Source of the DNA: Anaerolineales bacterium
GTDB lineage: Bacteria > Chloroflexota > Anaerolineae > Anaerolineales > RBG-16-64-43
Direction: 5' to 3'
NCBI GenBank assembly: GCA_016928575.1
Contig: JAFGKK010000088.1
Span: 19,808-83,807, forward strand
Length of the DNA: 64,000 nucleotides
Shown here in pieces: positions 18,205-27,481 of the stretch (position 1 is its first letter; the number at the start of each line of letters is the position of its first letter). Below the pieces are notes generated by a model. It saw only the letters and a program-made list of their open reading frames with translations, searched no databases and was not told where the DNA came from. A program made the position numbers and the translations under genes.

Positions 18205-18984
18205 GTGTACCCCAAAATAACCATCGTCACTCCTTCTTTGAATCAAGCTCGGTTCATCAGCCGAACCATCGAATCCGTCGTAAATCAGAATTATCCTTCT
18301 TTAGAATACATCGTTATGGACGGAGGCTCCACAGACGACACGGTAACGATTCTGCGTAGGTATTCGGGCCAGTTGACCTGGAAATCAGAAAAAGACCTTG
18401 GCCAATCTCATGCGGTAAACAAAGGACTACGGTCTGCATGCGGGGATGTTGTCGCTTTCCTTAATTCCGATGATATTTATGACCCCGGTGCATTACTGAC
18501 GATCGGAAAATATTTTTCTGAACATCCAGAAGCAGCTTGGGTCACCGGGCGCTGCAGAAACATCGACCCGGAAGGTCGGGTAATTCGAAAATGGATCACA
18601 TGCTATAAGAACTTCTGGTTATGGGTGAATAGCCAGAGGATTCTAAAAATAATTAACTTTATTTCTCAACCGGCCACTTTCTGGCGACGTAGTGTAATGG
18701 AAAAGATTGGATACCTGGATGAAAATATCCATTATGCGATGGATTATGACTATTGGCTACGAATTGGCCGCCTGTACCCGCTTCACATCATTTGGAAAAA
18801 CCTCGCTTGTTTCCGAATCCATCCTAATTCCAAAGCGGGTTCCAGCGCCAACAAACAATTTGACTCGGAGATGGAGATCGCCCGTCGGCATATAAACTCC
18901 CATATGATTCTTGGTTTGCACGAAATACACCGGATGCTGACGGTAGGGATTTATACTCGCTTCCATCATCGCCAAGACCGATAA
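18205..18984 (+). CDS. Glycosyltransferase family 2
   Basis: 259-aa GT-A glycosyltransferase for surface glycan assembly. The start is GTG at 18205, with GGAGGA 9-14 bases upstream. Motifs: 'ITIVTPSLNQARFISRTIES' (nucleotide binding), 'MDGGSTDDTVTI', the metal-binding 'FLNSDDIYDPGAL', and 'QPATFWRR' followed by 'MDYDYWLRIG', a block typical of the WcaA-like GT2 subgroup. No membrane segments, so it acts at the cytoplasmic face. It is followed within 34 bases by the carbamoyltransferase and is probably in the same operon. The donor sugar is unknown. Confidence 0.9.
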   Translation: MYPKITIVTPSLNQARFISRTIESVVNQNYPSLEYIVMDGGSTDDTVTILRRYSGQLTWKSEKDLGQSHAVNKGLRSACGDVVAFLNSDDIYDPGALLTIGKYFSEHPEAAWVTGRCRNIDPEGRVIRKWITCYKNFWLWVNSQRILKIINFISQPATFWRRSVMEKIGYLDENIHYAMDYDYWLRIGRLYPLHIIWKNLACFRIHPNSKAGSSANKQFDSEMEIARRHINSHMILGLHEIHRMLTVGIYTRFHHRQDR

Positions 18985-19018
18985 TCGGATCAGCGAAGTC
19001 TGTAGAAGGAGGTCGACT

Positions 19019-20731
19019 ATGAAACCATCAATTACGGTATTAGGAATTCACGATGGGCATAATGCCGGGGCGGCGCTGGTTCGAGACGGAAGGATCCTAG
19101 CCGCTGTATTGGAAGAAAGGCTGACCAATATTAAAAATTTTAGCGGTGTTCCAATCCTCTCCATCCCTGCCGTATTCCAGACGGCGGGAATAGATCCAGC
19201 AACGGTGGATCAGGTGGTAATAGGTTGCCTTATCCGGGCGATGGCTCCGGTTAGGGAAGAAGGCAGCAGAATAACCCAGCTATATAAAAAACTAGCACCG
19301 CTTTATCAAAGTCATACCATGGCTGATCTGTTCGTTCGCGGATTTCACCGCCTGCGGCGTATGGACGAACTTAACGCCATCCTCCGACAATTAGATTTAT
19401 CGGAGAAGGAGGTTATTTTCATGGAACATCATTTGTCGCATGCGGCTTGCGCTTTTTATTCCCGTCCGTGGGAAGAGGAGACTCTTGTCTTAACCCTAGA
19501 TGGTGCCGGAGACAATCTAAGCGCGACAGTGTCCATCGGCAAGGATTACCGGATCGAACGAATTGCTTCAACAACCTTCTACCACAGTCTTGGTAACAAT
19601 CTATACAGTGAAATAACCGGTTATCTCGGTTTTAAACGCTGGGAGCATGAATACAAGATCATGGGATTGGCGCCATATGGGCAAGCGGAGTTATGCCTGG
19701 ATCAGATGAGAAGAATCGTCCGAATTCATCCACGGCGACCGTTAGAATTTCAGAATACCCTGGGGGTTTATTCAACGGAAGTACAAAAAAAACTCCAGAA
19801 AATCCTGGCGGGCCACCGTTTCGACAATATCGCGGCTGGATGCCAGAGGTATTTTGAAGAACTGGTTACGCAATGGATCAGGAATGCTATCCGGGAAACG
19901 GGTTTGCATAAGGTCGCCTGCGCGGGTGGGATGTTCCTGAATGTTAAAGCCAATAAGGTCATCCGGGAATTACCCGAGGTGGAGGATGCGTTTTTCTATC
20001 CGGCGGCCGATGACGGGGGAACACCGGTCGGCGCTGCCTTGGAAGGGTATTTTCGATTATGCGAACGCAACGGAATAACTCCATGCCGGATTCCACTTCA
20101 AGATCTGTATTATGGAAGAGAGTTTTCAGACGAAGATATTGAACGAGAAATTGATGAGGGCGGGTGGCGGGCGAAAGCGGAACGGATTATGGACATTGAA
20201 AAAGCGGTCGCCCATCAGATTGCGAAAGGGAAAATAATCGGTCGGTTCTTTGGAAGGGAGGAGTGGGGTCCTCGGGCTTTGGGAAACCGAAGCATTCTGG
20301 CCGATCCGCGGGATATTCGAATAATCCGGAGAATCAATCACGCAATAAAATTCCGTGATTTCTGGATGCCTTTCGCCCCATCAATTCTTAACCACAGAAT
20401 GGAATCCTATTTAGAAAACGCGCGTCCGGCGAAATACATGATCGAAGCCTTTAACACCAAGCCGGATGCCGAGGAGATTCTTGCCGGTCTACACCCCATC
20501 GATCGGACTGCTCGACCGCAAATCGTAAATGGAGAAAATGAGAGATATCAACGGCTTTTGGAATACTTCGAAGCCGCAACGGGGGTCGGCGGCATCCTGA
20601 ACACGTCCTTTAATCTGCATGGATATCCTATCGTCGGCTCGCCGGCGACCGCTTTGGGTACGCTCAAGCACAGTGGTTTAGACGGCTTGGCAATAGGCCA
20701 TTGGATGGTCCATCAGGAGAGGAAAGCATGA
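19019..20731 (+). CDS. Carbamoyltransferase, NodU/CmcH family
   Basis: 570-aa enzyme predicted to place a carbamoyl group from carbamoyl phosphate on a sugar or natural-product hydroxyl through a carbamoyl-adenylate. The N-terminal Kae1-like domain starts 'VLGIHDGHNAGAALV' and holds the metal-binding 'EHHLSHAACAFY'; 'TLDGAGDN' and 'GGMFLNVKANK' follow. The C-terminal adenylate domain has 'GRFFGREEWGPRALGNRSI' and 'NTSFNLHGYPIV'. In its place in the island it probably carbamoylates a surface polysaccharide residue. The ribosome binding site is GAAGGAGG. The last codon overlaps the next start (ATGA). Confidence 0.92.
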   Translation: MKPSITVLGIHDGHNAGAALVRDGRILAAVLEERLTNIKNFSGVPILSIPAVFQTAGIDPATVDQVVIGCLIRAMAPVREEGSRITQLYKKLAPLYQSHTMADLFVRGFHRLRRMDELNAILRQLDLSEKEVIFMEHHLSHAACAFYSRPWEEETLVLTLDGAGDNLSATVSIGKDYRIERIASTTFYHSLGNNLYSEITGYLGFKRWEHEYKIMGLAPYGQAELCLDQMRRIVRIHPRRPLEFQNTLGVYSTEVQKKLQKILAGHRFDNIAAGCQRYFEELVTQWIRNAIRETGLHKVACAGGMFLNVKANKVIRELPEVEDAFFYPAADDGGTPVGAALEGYFRLCERNGITPCRIPLQDLYYGREFSDEDIEREIDEGGWRAKAERIMDIEKAVAHQIAKGKIIGRFFGREEWGPRALGNRSILADPRDIRIIRRINHAIKFRDFWMPFAPSILNHRMESYLENARPAKYMIEAFNTKPDAEEILAGLHPIDRTARPQIVNGENERYQRLLEYFEAATGVGGILNTSFNLHGYPIVGSPATALGTLKHSGLDGLAIGHWMVHQERKA

Positions 20732-21768
20732 ATCGGGTATACATCGCACGACTCACCGGATCGGAATTAACTGCGGAGGAGGTGGCCAACGCTTTGGATT
20801 GGATTGGGTGGCAGGCGTGGCTACCAACGGATTCAAAGGTTTTCCTGAAGCCGAATTTGACATGGCCTACGCATATCCCTGGCGTGACCACCACGCCAAA
20901 GGCTATTGAGGCTATCATAGCGGCGCTCTCAACACGAACCCGCCGGATCACGGTGGGCGAATCCGACGGCGGATATCATTCGTTCACCGCAGAAGAATCG
21001 TTGGCCGGACATGGGGTGTACGAACTGCAAAAAAAGTATTCAATCCGAGTGATAAACCTAAGCAAGGAGTTCGCGGAAGAAGTTTGCGAAACCGTATTGG
21101 GAAGTCCGGTTCGCATTATTCTGCCCCGCCTTCTACTGCGGGAGACGGATGTCTTTATCACCATTCCGGTGCCGAAAGTGCACGTAATGACCGGAGTGAG
21201 TTTGGCGTTCAAGAACCAGTGGGGATGCAATCCCTCGACGATGCGACTTAGGGATCATCCGGAATTTGAGAGGAAAATCATCGCGATCAACCGCCGACTT
21301 GCCCCGCGGGTAATCATGGATGGAACCTTTTTCCTCGATGGCGCGGGGCCTCTCTCGGGTAATGCCATCCGAAAAAACGTCTTCCTGGCGGCGAACAGCG
21401 TCGGCGCTGCCGACACAGCTTGCTGTGAGGTTATGGGGATCCGCCCGGATGAGATCCGTCATTTACATTTTGCAAGGCGGACCGGGATGCTTCCATCATC
21501 GAAAACGGATCTCTTATTCAATCAACCCCTTGATTCATTCTGCGGAAATAAATTTTCCACCCACCGATCATTGATTGATTGGATTTCCCTGCTCGGGTTT
21601 AGAACCCGCTTTTTCGGATGGTTATTTTGGGATTCTCCGCTGGCGAAGGTATTTCGAAGCATTTTATATACCGTACGACGCCAACCGTTTGTTGGAAAAT
21701 TATTATATGGGAAGGCGGGTCCGCCGCCGGAATTGGGGGGTGTTGACAGAACGCGACCCAATGTATGA
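20728..21768 (+). CDS. DUF362 domain protein
   Basis: 346-aa protein of the DUF362 family. Landmarks: 'KVFLKPNLTWP', 'GVTTTPKAIEAII', 'RRITVGESDGG', 'ITIPVPKVHVMTGVSLAFKNQWG'. Members are often annotated as iron-sulfur or uncharacterised proteins; this copy shows no Cys-rich ferredoxin motif, so a redox role is not supported. Start at 20728 overlaps the stop of the carbamoyltransferase gene, and the stop is followed after 8 bases by a GT4 gene. Such tight coupling suggests a role in the modification made by the carbamoyltransferase. The specific reaction is unknown. Confidence 0.82.
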   Translation: MNRVYIARLTGSELTAEEVANALDWIGWQAWLPTDSKVFLKPNLTWPTHIPGVTTTPKAIEAIIAALSTRTRRITVGESDGGYHSFTAEESLAGHGVYELQKKYSIRVINLSKEFAEEVCETVLGSPVRIILPRLLLRETDVFITIPVPKVHVMTGVSLAFKNQWGCNPSTMRLRDHPEFERKIIAINRRLAPRVIMDGTFFLDGAGPLSGNAIRKNVFLAANSVGAADTACCEVMGIRPDEIRHLHFARRTGMLPSSKTDLLFNQPLDSFCGNKFSTHRSLIDWISLLGFRTRFFGWLFWDSPLAKVFRSILYTVRRQPFVGKLLYGKAGPPPELGGVDRTRPNV

Positions 21769-21776
21769 GGAGAGCC

Positions 21777-22952
21777 ATGCGCATTCTTCAAGTGTCGCCT
21801 TTTTTTACCCCTTCCATGGGAGGGGCAGCGCAAGTAGCTTTCCAACTATCCTCGTATCTTTCGCGACGAGGCCATCTGGTCACCGTGGTAGCCGGAGATC
21901 ACGGCGTCCGATCTTCGCGGTATCCGGATAATGGATTCCAGCAGGTGTTGTTGCCCAGTTATTTTTCCCGTCTGGGTTTCTATTTTACGCCGGGCTTGCC
22001 CACATGGCTTCGGGAGCATATATCAGAACACGATCTGATACATCTGCATACCGTACGGACATATCAAAATGTGGTTGCATTAAGCGAGGCGAGATCACGG
22101 AAAATCCCCGTCGTGATTTCAGCTCACGGAACTCTTCCGATCATTCTTCAACGGAAATCAGCGAAAAAGGCATTCGATTGGTTTTTTGGGTCCACTTTCC
22201 GGAAAAACGTTTGCCGCTGGATTGCCGTATCACCAATGGAAGTTCGGCAATTTGAACAAGCGGGAATCCGTCGCGATCGGATTGGATTAATCCCCAACGG
22301 CGTAGATTTGGAAGAATTCTCGTGTCTTCCCCGACGTGGACAATTCCGGAAGGATGTGTTGCACATCTCTTCGGTGAGACCGTTGTTTCTCTATTTGGGA
22401 CGACTTCACCGGGAAAAGGGACTCCGACTTTTACTTGAAGCCTTCGAAAGGATTCAAACCAAATACCCAGAGAGCGCCTTAGCCATTGTCGGCCCGGATG
22501 ATGGCGAACGATCGCTGTTGGAAAAAACCGTGAAAAAAAAGAATCTGGAAGATAGGGTTCTTTTCTCTGGTCCTCTCTATGGAGGAGAACGCCTGAAGGC
22601 GCTAGTGGATGCTGATGTGATTGCGTCACCGGCCACATATGAAATATTTGGGCTGGTACCGGTGGAAGCGATTCTATGCGGCACTCCCGTTGTGGTAGGA
22701 GGATATCAAGGTAGGGGAGGGTTACTCCAGGAAGCCGACGCCGTGTTCACGATACCGCCGAACGATGCCAGCGAATTGGCAAAAACGCTGTGTTGGATTG
22801 TAGAACATCCGAGGGAAGCGCAAGAAAAAGTCAACAAAGGAAGAAGATACATAAAAAAAAACCTGGATTTACAAAAAATCAGCAGGGAGTTGGAGCGTTT
22901 ATATGATGGAGTCTTAGCGGAATGCACCGAGACAAACTCTGGAAGGATCTGA
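21777..22952 (+). CDS. Glycosyltransferase family 4
   Basis: 391-aa GT-B glycosyltransferase. N-terminal acceptor domain begins 'RILQVSPFFTPSMGGAAQVAFQL'; the C-terminal donor domain has 'FLYLGRLHREKGLRLLLEAF' and the E-x7-E type segment around 'FGLVPVEAILCGTPVVV'. The ATG at 21777 is chosen over 21765 because GAGGAG lies just upstream and the domain starts there. The preceding gene ends at 21768. Cytoplasmic enzyme for glycan assembly; sugar unknown. Confidence 0.9.
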   Translation: MRILQVSPFFTPSMGGAAQVAFQLSSYLSRRGHLVTVVAGDHGVRSSRYPDNGFQQVLLPSYFSRLGFYFTPGLPTWLREHISEHDLIHLHTVRTYQNVVALSEARSRKIPVVISAHGTLPIILQRKSAKKAFDWFFGSTFRKNVCRWIAVSPMEVRQFEQAGIRRDRIGLIPNGVDLEEFSCLPRRGQFRKDVLHISSVRPLFLYLGRLHREKGLRLLLEAFERIQTKYPESALAIVGPDDGERSLLEKTVKKKNLEDRVLFSGPLYGGERLKALVDADVIASPATYEIFGLVPVEAILCGTPVVVGGYQGRGGLLQEADAVFTIPPNDASELAKTLCWIVEHPREAQEKVNKGRRYIKKNLDLQKISRELERLYDGVLAECTETNSGRI

Positions 22953-22978
22953 CCGCGGAAATAGAGGAATCAGCTTGA

Positions 22979-23730
22979 CCCATTGTGGCTCCTTGTATTT
23001 GGTCACAATATATCGACGATCAAGAAAGAAGGGGCCAGGAATTTCAACCATGGATTCGATCCGAGCGCGATAAGCGATTTGGAGCTGCACGATCCGGTTT
23101 TTCTGATGGTGTACACTTCAATAACCGGTTTGTACCCATATCGGATTTTTCGATAGGTGGCATCCAGGATTTGTTTTGGAACCAGGCAAAGGATCAAACC
23201 CTCCCGGTTGAGGCGCCGTCCACGGTGAATAATAATCTGCTCGTTTGGAACGTGAAAAACCAGGATCCTGCCGGGGTAGAGAACGCCAAAATATTCTCGG
23301 ATATAGTGCATCGATTTGTCAGGTGGGATATGCTGCAAGGATTTCACCGAATAAATGAAGGGAAAATGATTATCCTGGAAGAACTGAAGACACCATGAGG
23401 GGTTGAGGTTAAACCGACAACGATCGCTAAATTGGTTATTCTACCCGGCCAGTTTCAACATCAAGGGCGCAATGTCTACGCCGATTATTTCCTTAAAATG
23501 GATAGCCAAGGGCTGGGTCAATCTTCCGATTCCATATCCAAAATCCAGCGCGCGCGGCCGATCCGGATTCAAATGTATTGTCCGAAGAAATTCCAGCTGA
23601 GATTCGTTTTCCTGAACACCGGTAGCGAAGAACTCGCGGGATTTCAAGGGTTACCGAACGTACTGGCATTAGGCAATATCGAGCCAAAAGGCTCGGTTTT
23701 TCAAAGATTGTCCCAATTTCTTTGAAGCCG
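22979..23730 (-). pseudogene. Class I SAM-dependent methyltransferase, inactivated
   Basis: Reading the minus strand, a nearly complete methyltransferase can be followed across broken frames. From 23720 downwards: 'NWDNL', a TGA stop, 'KTEPFGSIL', a frameshift near 23650, then 'REFFATG', the SAM motif 'RALDFGYGIGRLTQPLA' and 'EIIGVDIAPLMLKLA', an in-frame TAG, then 'FIYSVKSLQHIPPDK', 'FGVLYPGRILVFHVP' and 'DATYRKIRYG', and a last frameshift near 23095, after which 'FFLDRRYIVTKY' matches the usual family C-terminus. Two stops and two frameshifts in about 240 codons make it non-functional. It overlaps no other gene and lies next to an intact methyltransferase gene at 25375. What it acted on is unknown. 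Confidence 0.8.
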
Positions 23731-24229
23731 AACCAAATCCCTCTTGGATACCTGCTTGAAAAATGCGATTGGTCTTCAAGTAAAAAGCCAACATCGAAGA
23801 GAATGATGCCTTGGCGATGAAAGTGAATTACACCTCCGGTTCACAATCCCATTTATTTCACCTATAATTGATGAAATGGATTCGAATACAACGGCGTGGG
23901 CGGAGCAATTTATCAGAGAACAACCTAGGCGATAAGAAAGTGAAAAGGGCCGGCATTGTAGGGAAAACGGGGAAAACCAATATGGGATAGATCGGAGAAA
24001 CCGGAAATGATCCATAAGGTTGGATAGCACCATCCAACAGATTTGACAAACAGGAGGGTTCTCGACCGATTGGTTTTTTCCTCCGTTACAGGATAAAATC
24101 AACCCATTACGTCAGGATTCCGCATTCAGGAATCTGCGGGGGAGGGTGGGAAAAGGGTGCAAATCGCATTATGGAATGATCGACAAGAGAACGCAGCGGG
24201 ATGCAATCCAAGGAGTAGAAGGAAAATCA
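23731..24229. other. AT-rich spacer
   Basis: About 500 bases with short open frames of no recognisable character on either strand. A small inverted repeat (GATTCC at 24116-24121, GGAATC at 24129-24134) is seen. No promoter-like pair stands out ahead of the next gene. Confidence 0.35.
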
Positions 24230-25378
24230 TTGAAAATATTATGGATTCCCCATACAAGTTGGCATATTCCACAGAGGGCTCATTTATTTTGTCAGGTACT
24301 CGCTGAACGACATGAAGTTCATGTTACCGATTGGGTAGCGGATTTTTACAATCTTCAGGATTATATCTCTACCAGATACCTTAAAAATTTTTTTTATCGA
24401 CGGAAGCGCGAGAGCAATCTTACTGTTCATGGAATCCCCCGGATTTCCCCGGCATTGTTTTTTCCGACAATTCGGAGGATAAATTCCCATCTCTATTCGC
24501 AATGGGTCCGGCGGATAATCCGTTACCATGCCATCGATGCGGTTGTTGGCACGTTTGTCCTGCCTCCACCCCAGGCTCCGCGATTGATCTTCGATCTTTT
24601 CGACGAAAACGTCGCATATTGGCGGAGTTATGGCCTTATGAAAGACTACGCCGAGGAAATCGAAAGAAACGAGATCGACTATATGGATTCGGCGGATGCC
24701 ATCGTAGCCGCCAGCGAAGTCCTCACAAAGAAGATCCGATCCCTGACCAACAAACCAATCCATTTCATTCCCAATGGCGTGGACTTAAAAAATTTCAGAG
24801 GCACTTCAGAAGCACACCAACGAGTAAAACGAGTGGTGTCCAGATCAATCATCGGGATTTTAGGCAATCACGATAGGGCGGCGGAATTGCATAAAGTCAT
24901 CGATGCCGTTCACTTGCTTTCGAAGTCTAGGCTGGTTTTCATCATCGCCGGACGTGGAAAAGCGATTCCGGAGATTCGTTCCCGAATTCGTCGGGAGAAG
25001 TTAAAAAATATAAAATTCCTCCCTCAAGTGCCGTTGTCGAGTGCGCCCAGAGTTGTCAGTTCCTTTGACGTCGGACTTTGTCCATACCTAAAATCGGGCG
25101 GCGCCGATGCGAGCAGCCCGATGCGGTTATTGATGTATTCAGCCGCGGGTCTACCAACGGTTTGCACAGAATTAACCGAAATCCGGAATATGGATTTTCC
25201 TAATGTCATAATGGTCCGTGATGATCATCGGGCACTTGCAGATGGAATACTCCATGGATTGACCCTTCCGCGTCTTTCCCCAAAAAAGATACAGAAATAT
25301 GATATATATAAACTCGCTATACGGTATGAAAAGGTTTTAGAGGGGAAGGAACGGAGCGAAACCAGAGAGGAAGTATGA
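24230..25378 (+). CDS. Glycosyltransferase, GT-B fold (GT4-like)
   Basis: About 382 aa. The conserved domain begins 'LKILWIPHTSWHIPQRAH', read from TTG at 24230 with AGAAGGA 8-14 bases upstream; GTG 24146 or ATG 24176 would lengthen it by 18-28 non-conserved residues. Further landmarks: 'LIFDLFDENVAYW', 'DAIVAASEVLTKKI', 'FIPNGVDLKNF', 'GILGNHDRAAELHKVIDAV', and 'GADASSPMRLLMYSAAGLPTV', the donor-binding segment of GT4-type enzymes. The stop overlaps the next gene (ATGA at 25375). Sugar specificity unknown. Confidence 0.85.
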   Translation: MKILWIPHTSWHIPQRAHLFCQVLAERHEVHVTDWVADFYNLQDYISTRYLKNFFYRRKRESNLTVHGIPRISPALFFPTIRRINSHLYSQWVRRIIRYHAIDAVVGTFVLPPPQAPRLIFDLFDENVAYWRSYGLMKDYAEEIERNEIDYMDSADAIVAASEVLTKKIRSLTNKPIHFIPNGVDLKNFRGTSEAHQRVKRVVSRSIIGILGNHDRAAELHKVIDAVHLLSKSRLVFIIAGRGKAIPEIRSRIRREKLKNIKFLPQVPLSSAPRVVSSFDVGLCPYLKSGGADASSPMRLLMYSAAGLPTVCTELTEIRNMDFPNVIMVRDDHRALADGILHGLTLPRLSPKKIQKYDIYKLAIRYEKVLEGKERSETREEV

Positions 25379-26124
25379 GCAGTTCAGTGACAAATGATTT
25401 CTACAATGACCGCCCCCTGGAAAAGCCGACCGACCTAACCTGGGGTTTATTACATGCCAGCTTGCCGTTGCTGGAAGCGATCAATGGAAAAAAATTTCTA
25501 GATATTGGGTGCAACGATGGGGAAAAAACCCTTCCCGTGTCTCGTTGCCTATCGGCGGGACAGGTTGTCGGAGTGGACTTGGCTTTTTCTCCCCTCCGCA
25601 AAGCCAAAGGGCGGGAGATCCAGGTTGTTCTGTTCGACCTGAACCAGAAGGCCGCTCTTCCTTTTCAAAGAGAAACCTTTAGTTGCATATATGTTGGCGA
25701 AGTAATCGAACATGTATTTTCTCCAGACATGCTGCTTTCGGAAATCTATAGGATATTACAACCAGGGGGGTACGCAGTAATCACGACTCCAAATTTGGCG
25801 TCCTGGCGCAATAGGTTGGTTCTACTTCTGGGATGGCAACCTTTCAGCACCGAAGTAAGTACCAGAATCCGAGTAGGAAATCCGCGTGTTTCGGCTGGCG
25901 TACCAGCTGGGCATATCCGGATGTTTACGGCTAGGGCTTTGATGGAATTTGTCAATTATTATGGGTTAGGTGTCGAAAAAATCGTAGGATGGGGGCCGGG
26001 AAAACCCCATGATTTACTGACGTTTATATTCTCTCTTGTGGACGGAATTGCCAGGAGATTTTTCCCTTCGCTCTGTGATGAAATATTACTAAAGGTCAGG
26101 AAAATCCCTACCGAATTCACATAA
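25375..26124 (+). CDS. Class I SAM-dependent methyltransferase
   Basis: 249 aa. SAM-binding motif 'FLDIGCNDGEKTLPVSR', acidic 'VVGVDLAFSPLRKAKGREI', then 'IYVGEVIEHVFSPDMLLSEI' and 'ILQPGGYAVITTPNLASW', the layout of a UbiE/Methyltransf_11 type enzyme. The C-terminal half has 'GHIRMFTARALMEFVNYYG', common in methyltransferases of polysaccharide clusters. Translationally coupled to the upstream glycosyltransferase. A glycan or lipid-carrier methylation role is inferred from context. An unrelated methyltransferase relic lies about 1.6 kb upstream on the other strand. Confidence 0.87.
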   Translation: MSSSVTNDFYNDRPLEKPTDLTWGLLHASLPLLEAINGKKFLDIGCNDGEKTLPVSRCLSAGQVVGVDLAFSPLRKAKGREIQVVLFDLNQKAALPFQRETFSCIYVGEVIEHVFSPDMLLSEIYRILQPGGYAVITTPNLASWRNRLVLLLGWQPFSTEVSTRIRVGNPRVSAGVPAGHIRMFTARALMEFVNYYGLGVEKIVGWGPGKPHDLLTFIFSLVDGIARRFFPSLCDEILLKVRKIPTEFT

Positions 26125-26140
26125 AGGCGCGACATCGACC

Positions 26141-27481
26141 ATGCAAACCATCTCGATGATTCCAAACCTGGGATCGAACAATTATTTTCGAATAATAATC
26201 CGTGGGATTGGAATCGCGTTCGTTATCCAAATTTTCGGCACCGCAATCGGCTACCTAGCTCAAATTATCCTCGCCCAGTGGATCGGAGTAGAAGAATACG
26301 GAAGATTTACGTTCATTGTCGCATGGACCCAGGCGTTCGCTTTCCTCGCCTTGATGGGCTTCGACATTGGGGTGTTGCGATTAATCCCGGAATATCTATT
26401 TCGAAAAGAAGTGGGTTATCTGCACGGTCTCCTGAGGTGGAGCAGGGTTTTGGCGCTGTCGGTCGGGATTGTCCTGGCACTTATTTCGACAGCCGTGCTT
26501 ATGGTTTTTAGAGGGAGACAACCCGGATGGTCAGTTTTTCTTTGGGGTTCCCCGCTAGTCCCCTTGGTGGCGGTGACAGAGATCCAAACACAAATCCTAC
26601 GCAGCAAATCCAGGATCGCACAGGCATACGGTCCGCCATTGCTGCTTCAACCCCTTCTCTTTCTCACAATAACCACAGTGCTTTTGTTTTTTTCGAAATC
26701 GTTGACCGGAGAATCTGCCGTCTTGTCTTTTTCCGCCTCCTTTCTCTTAATCCTTGTTCTACAAGCCTGGTTCATAAAACGGGAATTCTACTACTCGATG
26801 CCGAAAGTACCTATCCGATTCTCCATCCCGCAATGGATGCGTGTCACGCTACCTTTATTGATGATTTCTTTCTTTGCTATTGCTCTGCTCAAGGTGGATA
26901 CGATCATGGTTGGTTTCTTGTTGGATATAGATGAGGTGGGTATTTACACCGCTGCATACCGGACGGCGACGATCGTCGGATTTTCTCTTATGGCCACGAA
27001 TGCCATCGTCGCGCCCCTAATCGGAATGTCTTATGCAAAAAAAGACTTACTCGGAATGCAGGAAATTGTGCGAATGGCCACACTCGGTGGGTTTAGCTTG
27101 GCGATCCTTTTAGGAAGCGGAATTCTCGGGTTGAGCCAGGTGTTGCTGCGGGGGTTTGGAGAGGAATTTCTCCGGGGGCAATCCGTGTTATTAATCCTGA
27201 TTATAGGTCAAATCTTCAATGTCGGCGCGGGGCCCGTAGGACTTCTCCTAATGATCACAGGGCACGAAAGGGAGCCTTTGCGTGTTTTCGGATGGAGTGC
27301 GGCGATAAATTTCCTCTTGTGTCTTATCCTGATTCCCGTCGGAGGGATTATCGGCGCCGCCTTCGCATCGGCGACATGCACAATGATATGGAACATCTGG
27401 CTTTGTTTCCGCGTTACGGCCTTAATTAAAATCCAACCTTCGATCTTCTCGGCCTTGAGGTGGTATGCACTCCGAAAATGA
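26141..27481 (+). CDS. Oligosaccharide flippase (Wzx/PST type)
   Basis: 446-aa membrane protein with 12-14 hydrophobic helices. It starts 'FRIIIRGIGIAFVIQIFGTAIGYLAQIILAQWIG' style (quoted in part: 'GIAFVIQIFGTAIGY'), followed by 'EYGRFTFIVAWTQAFAFLA', which is the polysaccharide-transporter signature of this superfamily. A middle segment 'LLKVDTIMVGFLLDIDEVGIYTAAYRTAT' (in part 'VDTIMVGFLLD') marks the second bundle. It would flip lipid-linked glycan units across the cytoplasmic membrane. Position between methyltransferase and sulfotransferase suggests the units are modified before export. The last 17 bases overlap the sulfotransferase start. Confidence 0.9.
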   Translation: MQTISMIPNLGSNNYFRIIIRGIGIAFVIQIFGTAIGYLAQIILAQWIGVEEYGRFTFIVAWTQAFAFLALMGFDIGVLRLIPEYLFRKEVGYLHGLLRWSRVLALSVGIVLALISTAVLMVFRGRQPGWSVFLWGSPLVPLVAVTEIQTQILRSKSRIAQAYGPPLLLQPLLFLTITTVLLFFSKSLTGESAVLSFSASFLLILVLQAWFIKREFYYSMPKVPIRFSIPQWMRVTLPLLMISFFAIALLKVDTIMVGFLLDIDEVGIYTAAYRTATIVGFSLMATNAIVAPLIGMSYAKKDLLGMQEIVRMATLGGFSLAILLGSGILGLSQVLLRGFGEEFLRGQSVLLILIIGQIFNVGAGPVGLLLMITGHEREPLRVFGWSAAINFLLCLILIPVGGIIGAAFASATCTMIWNIWLCFRVTALIKIQPSIFSALRWYALRK

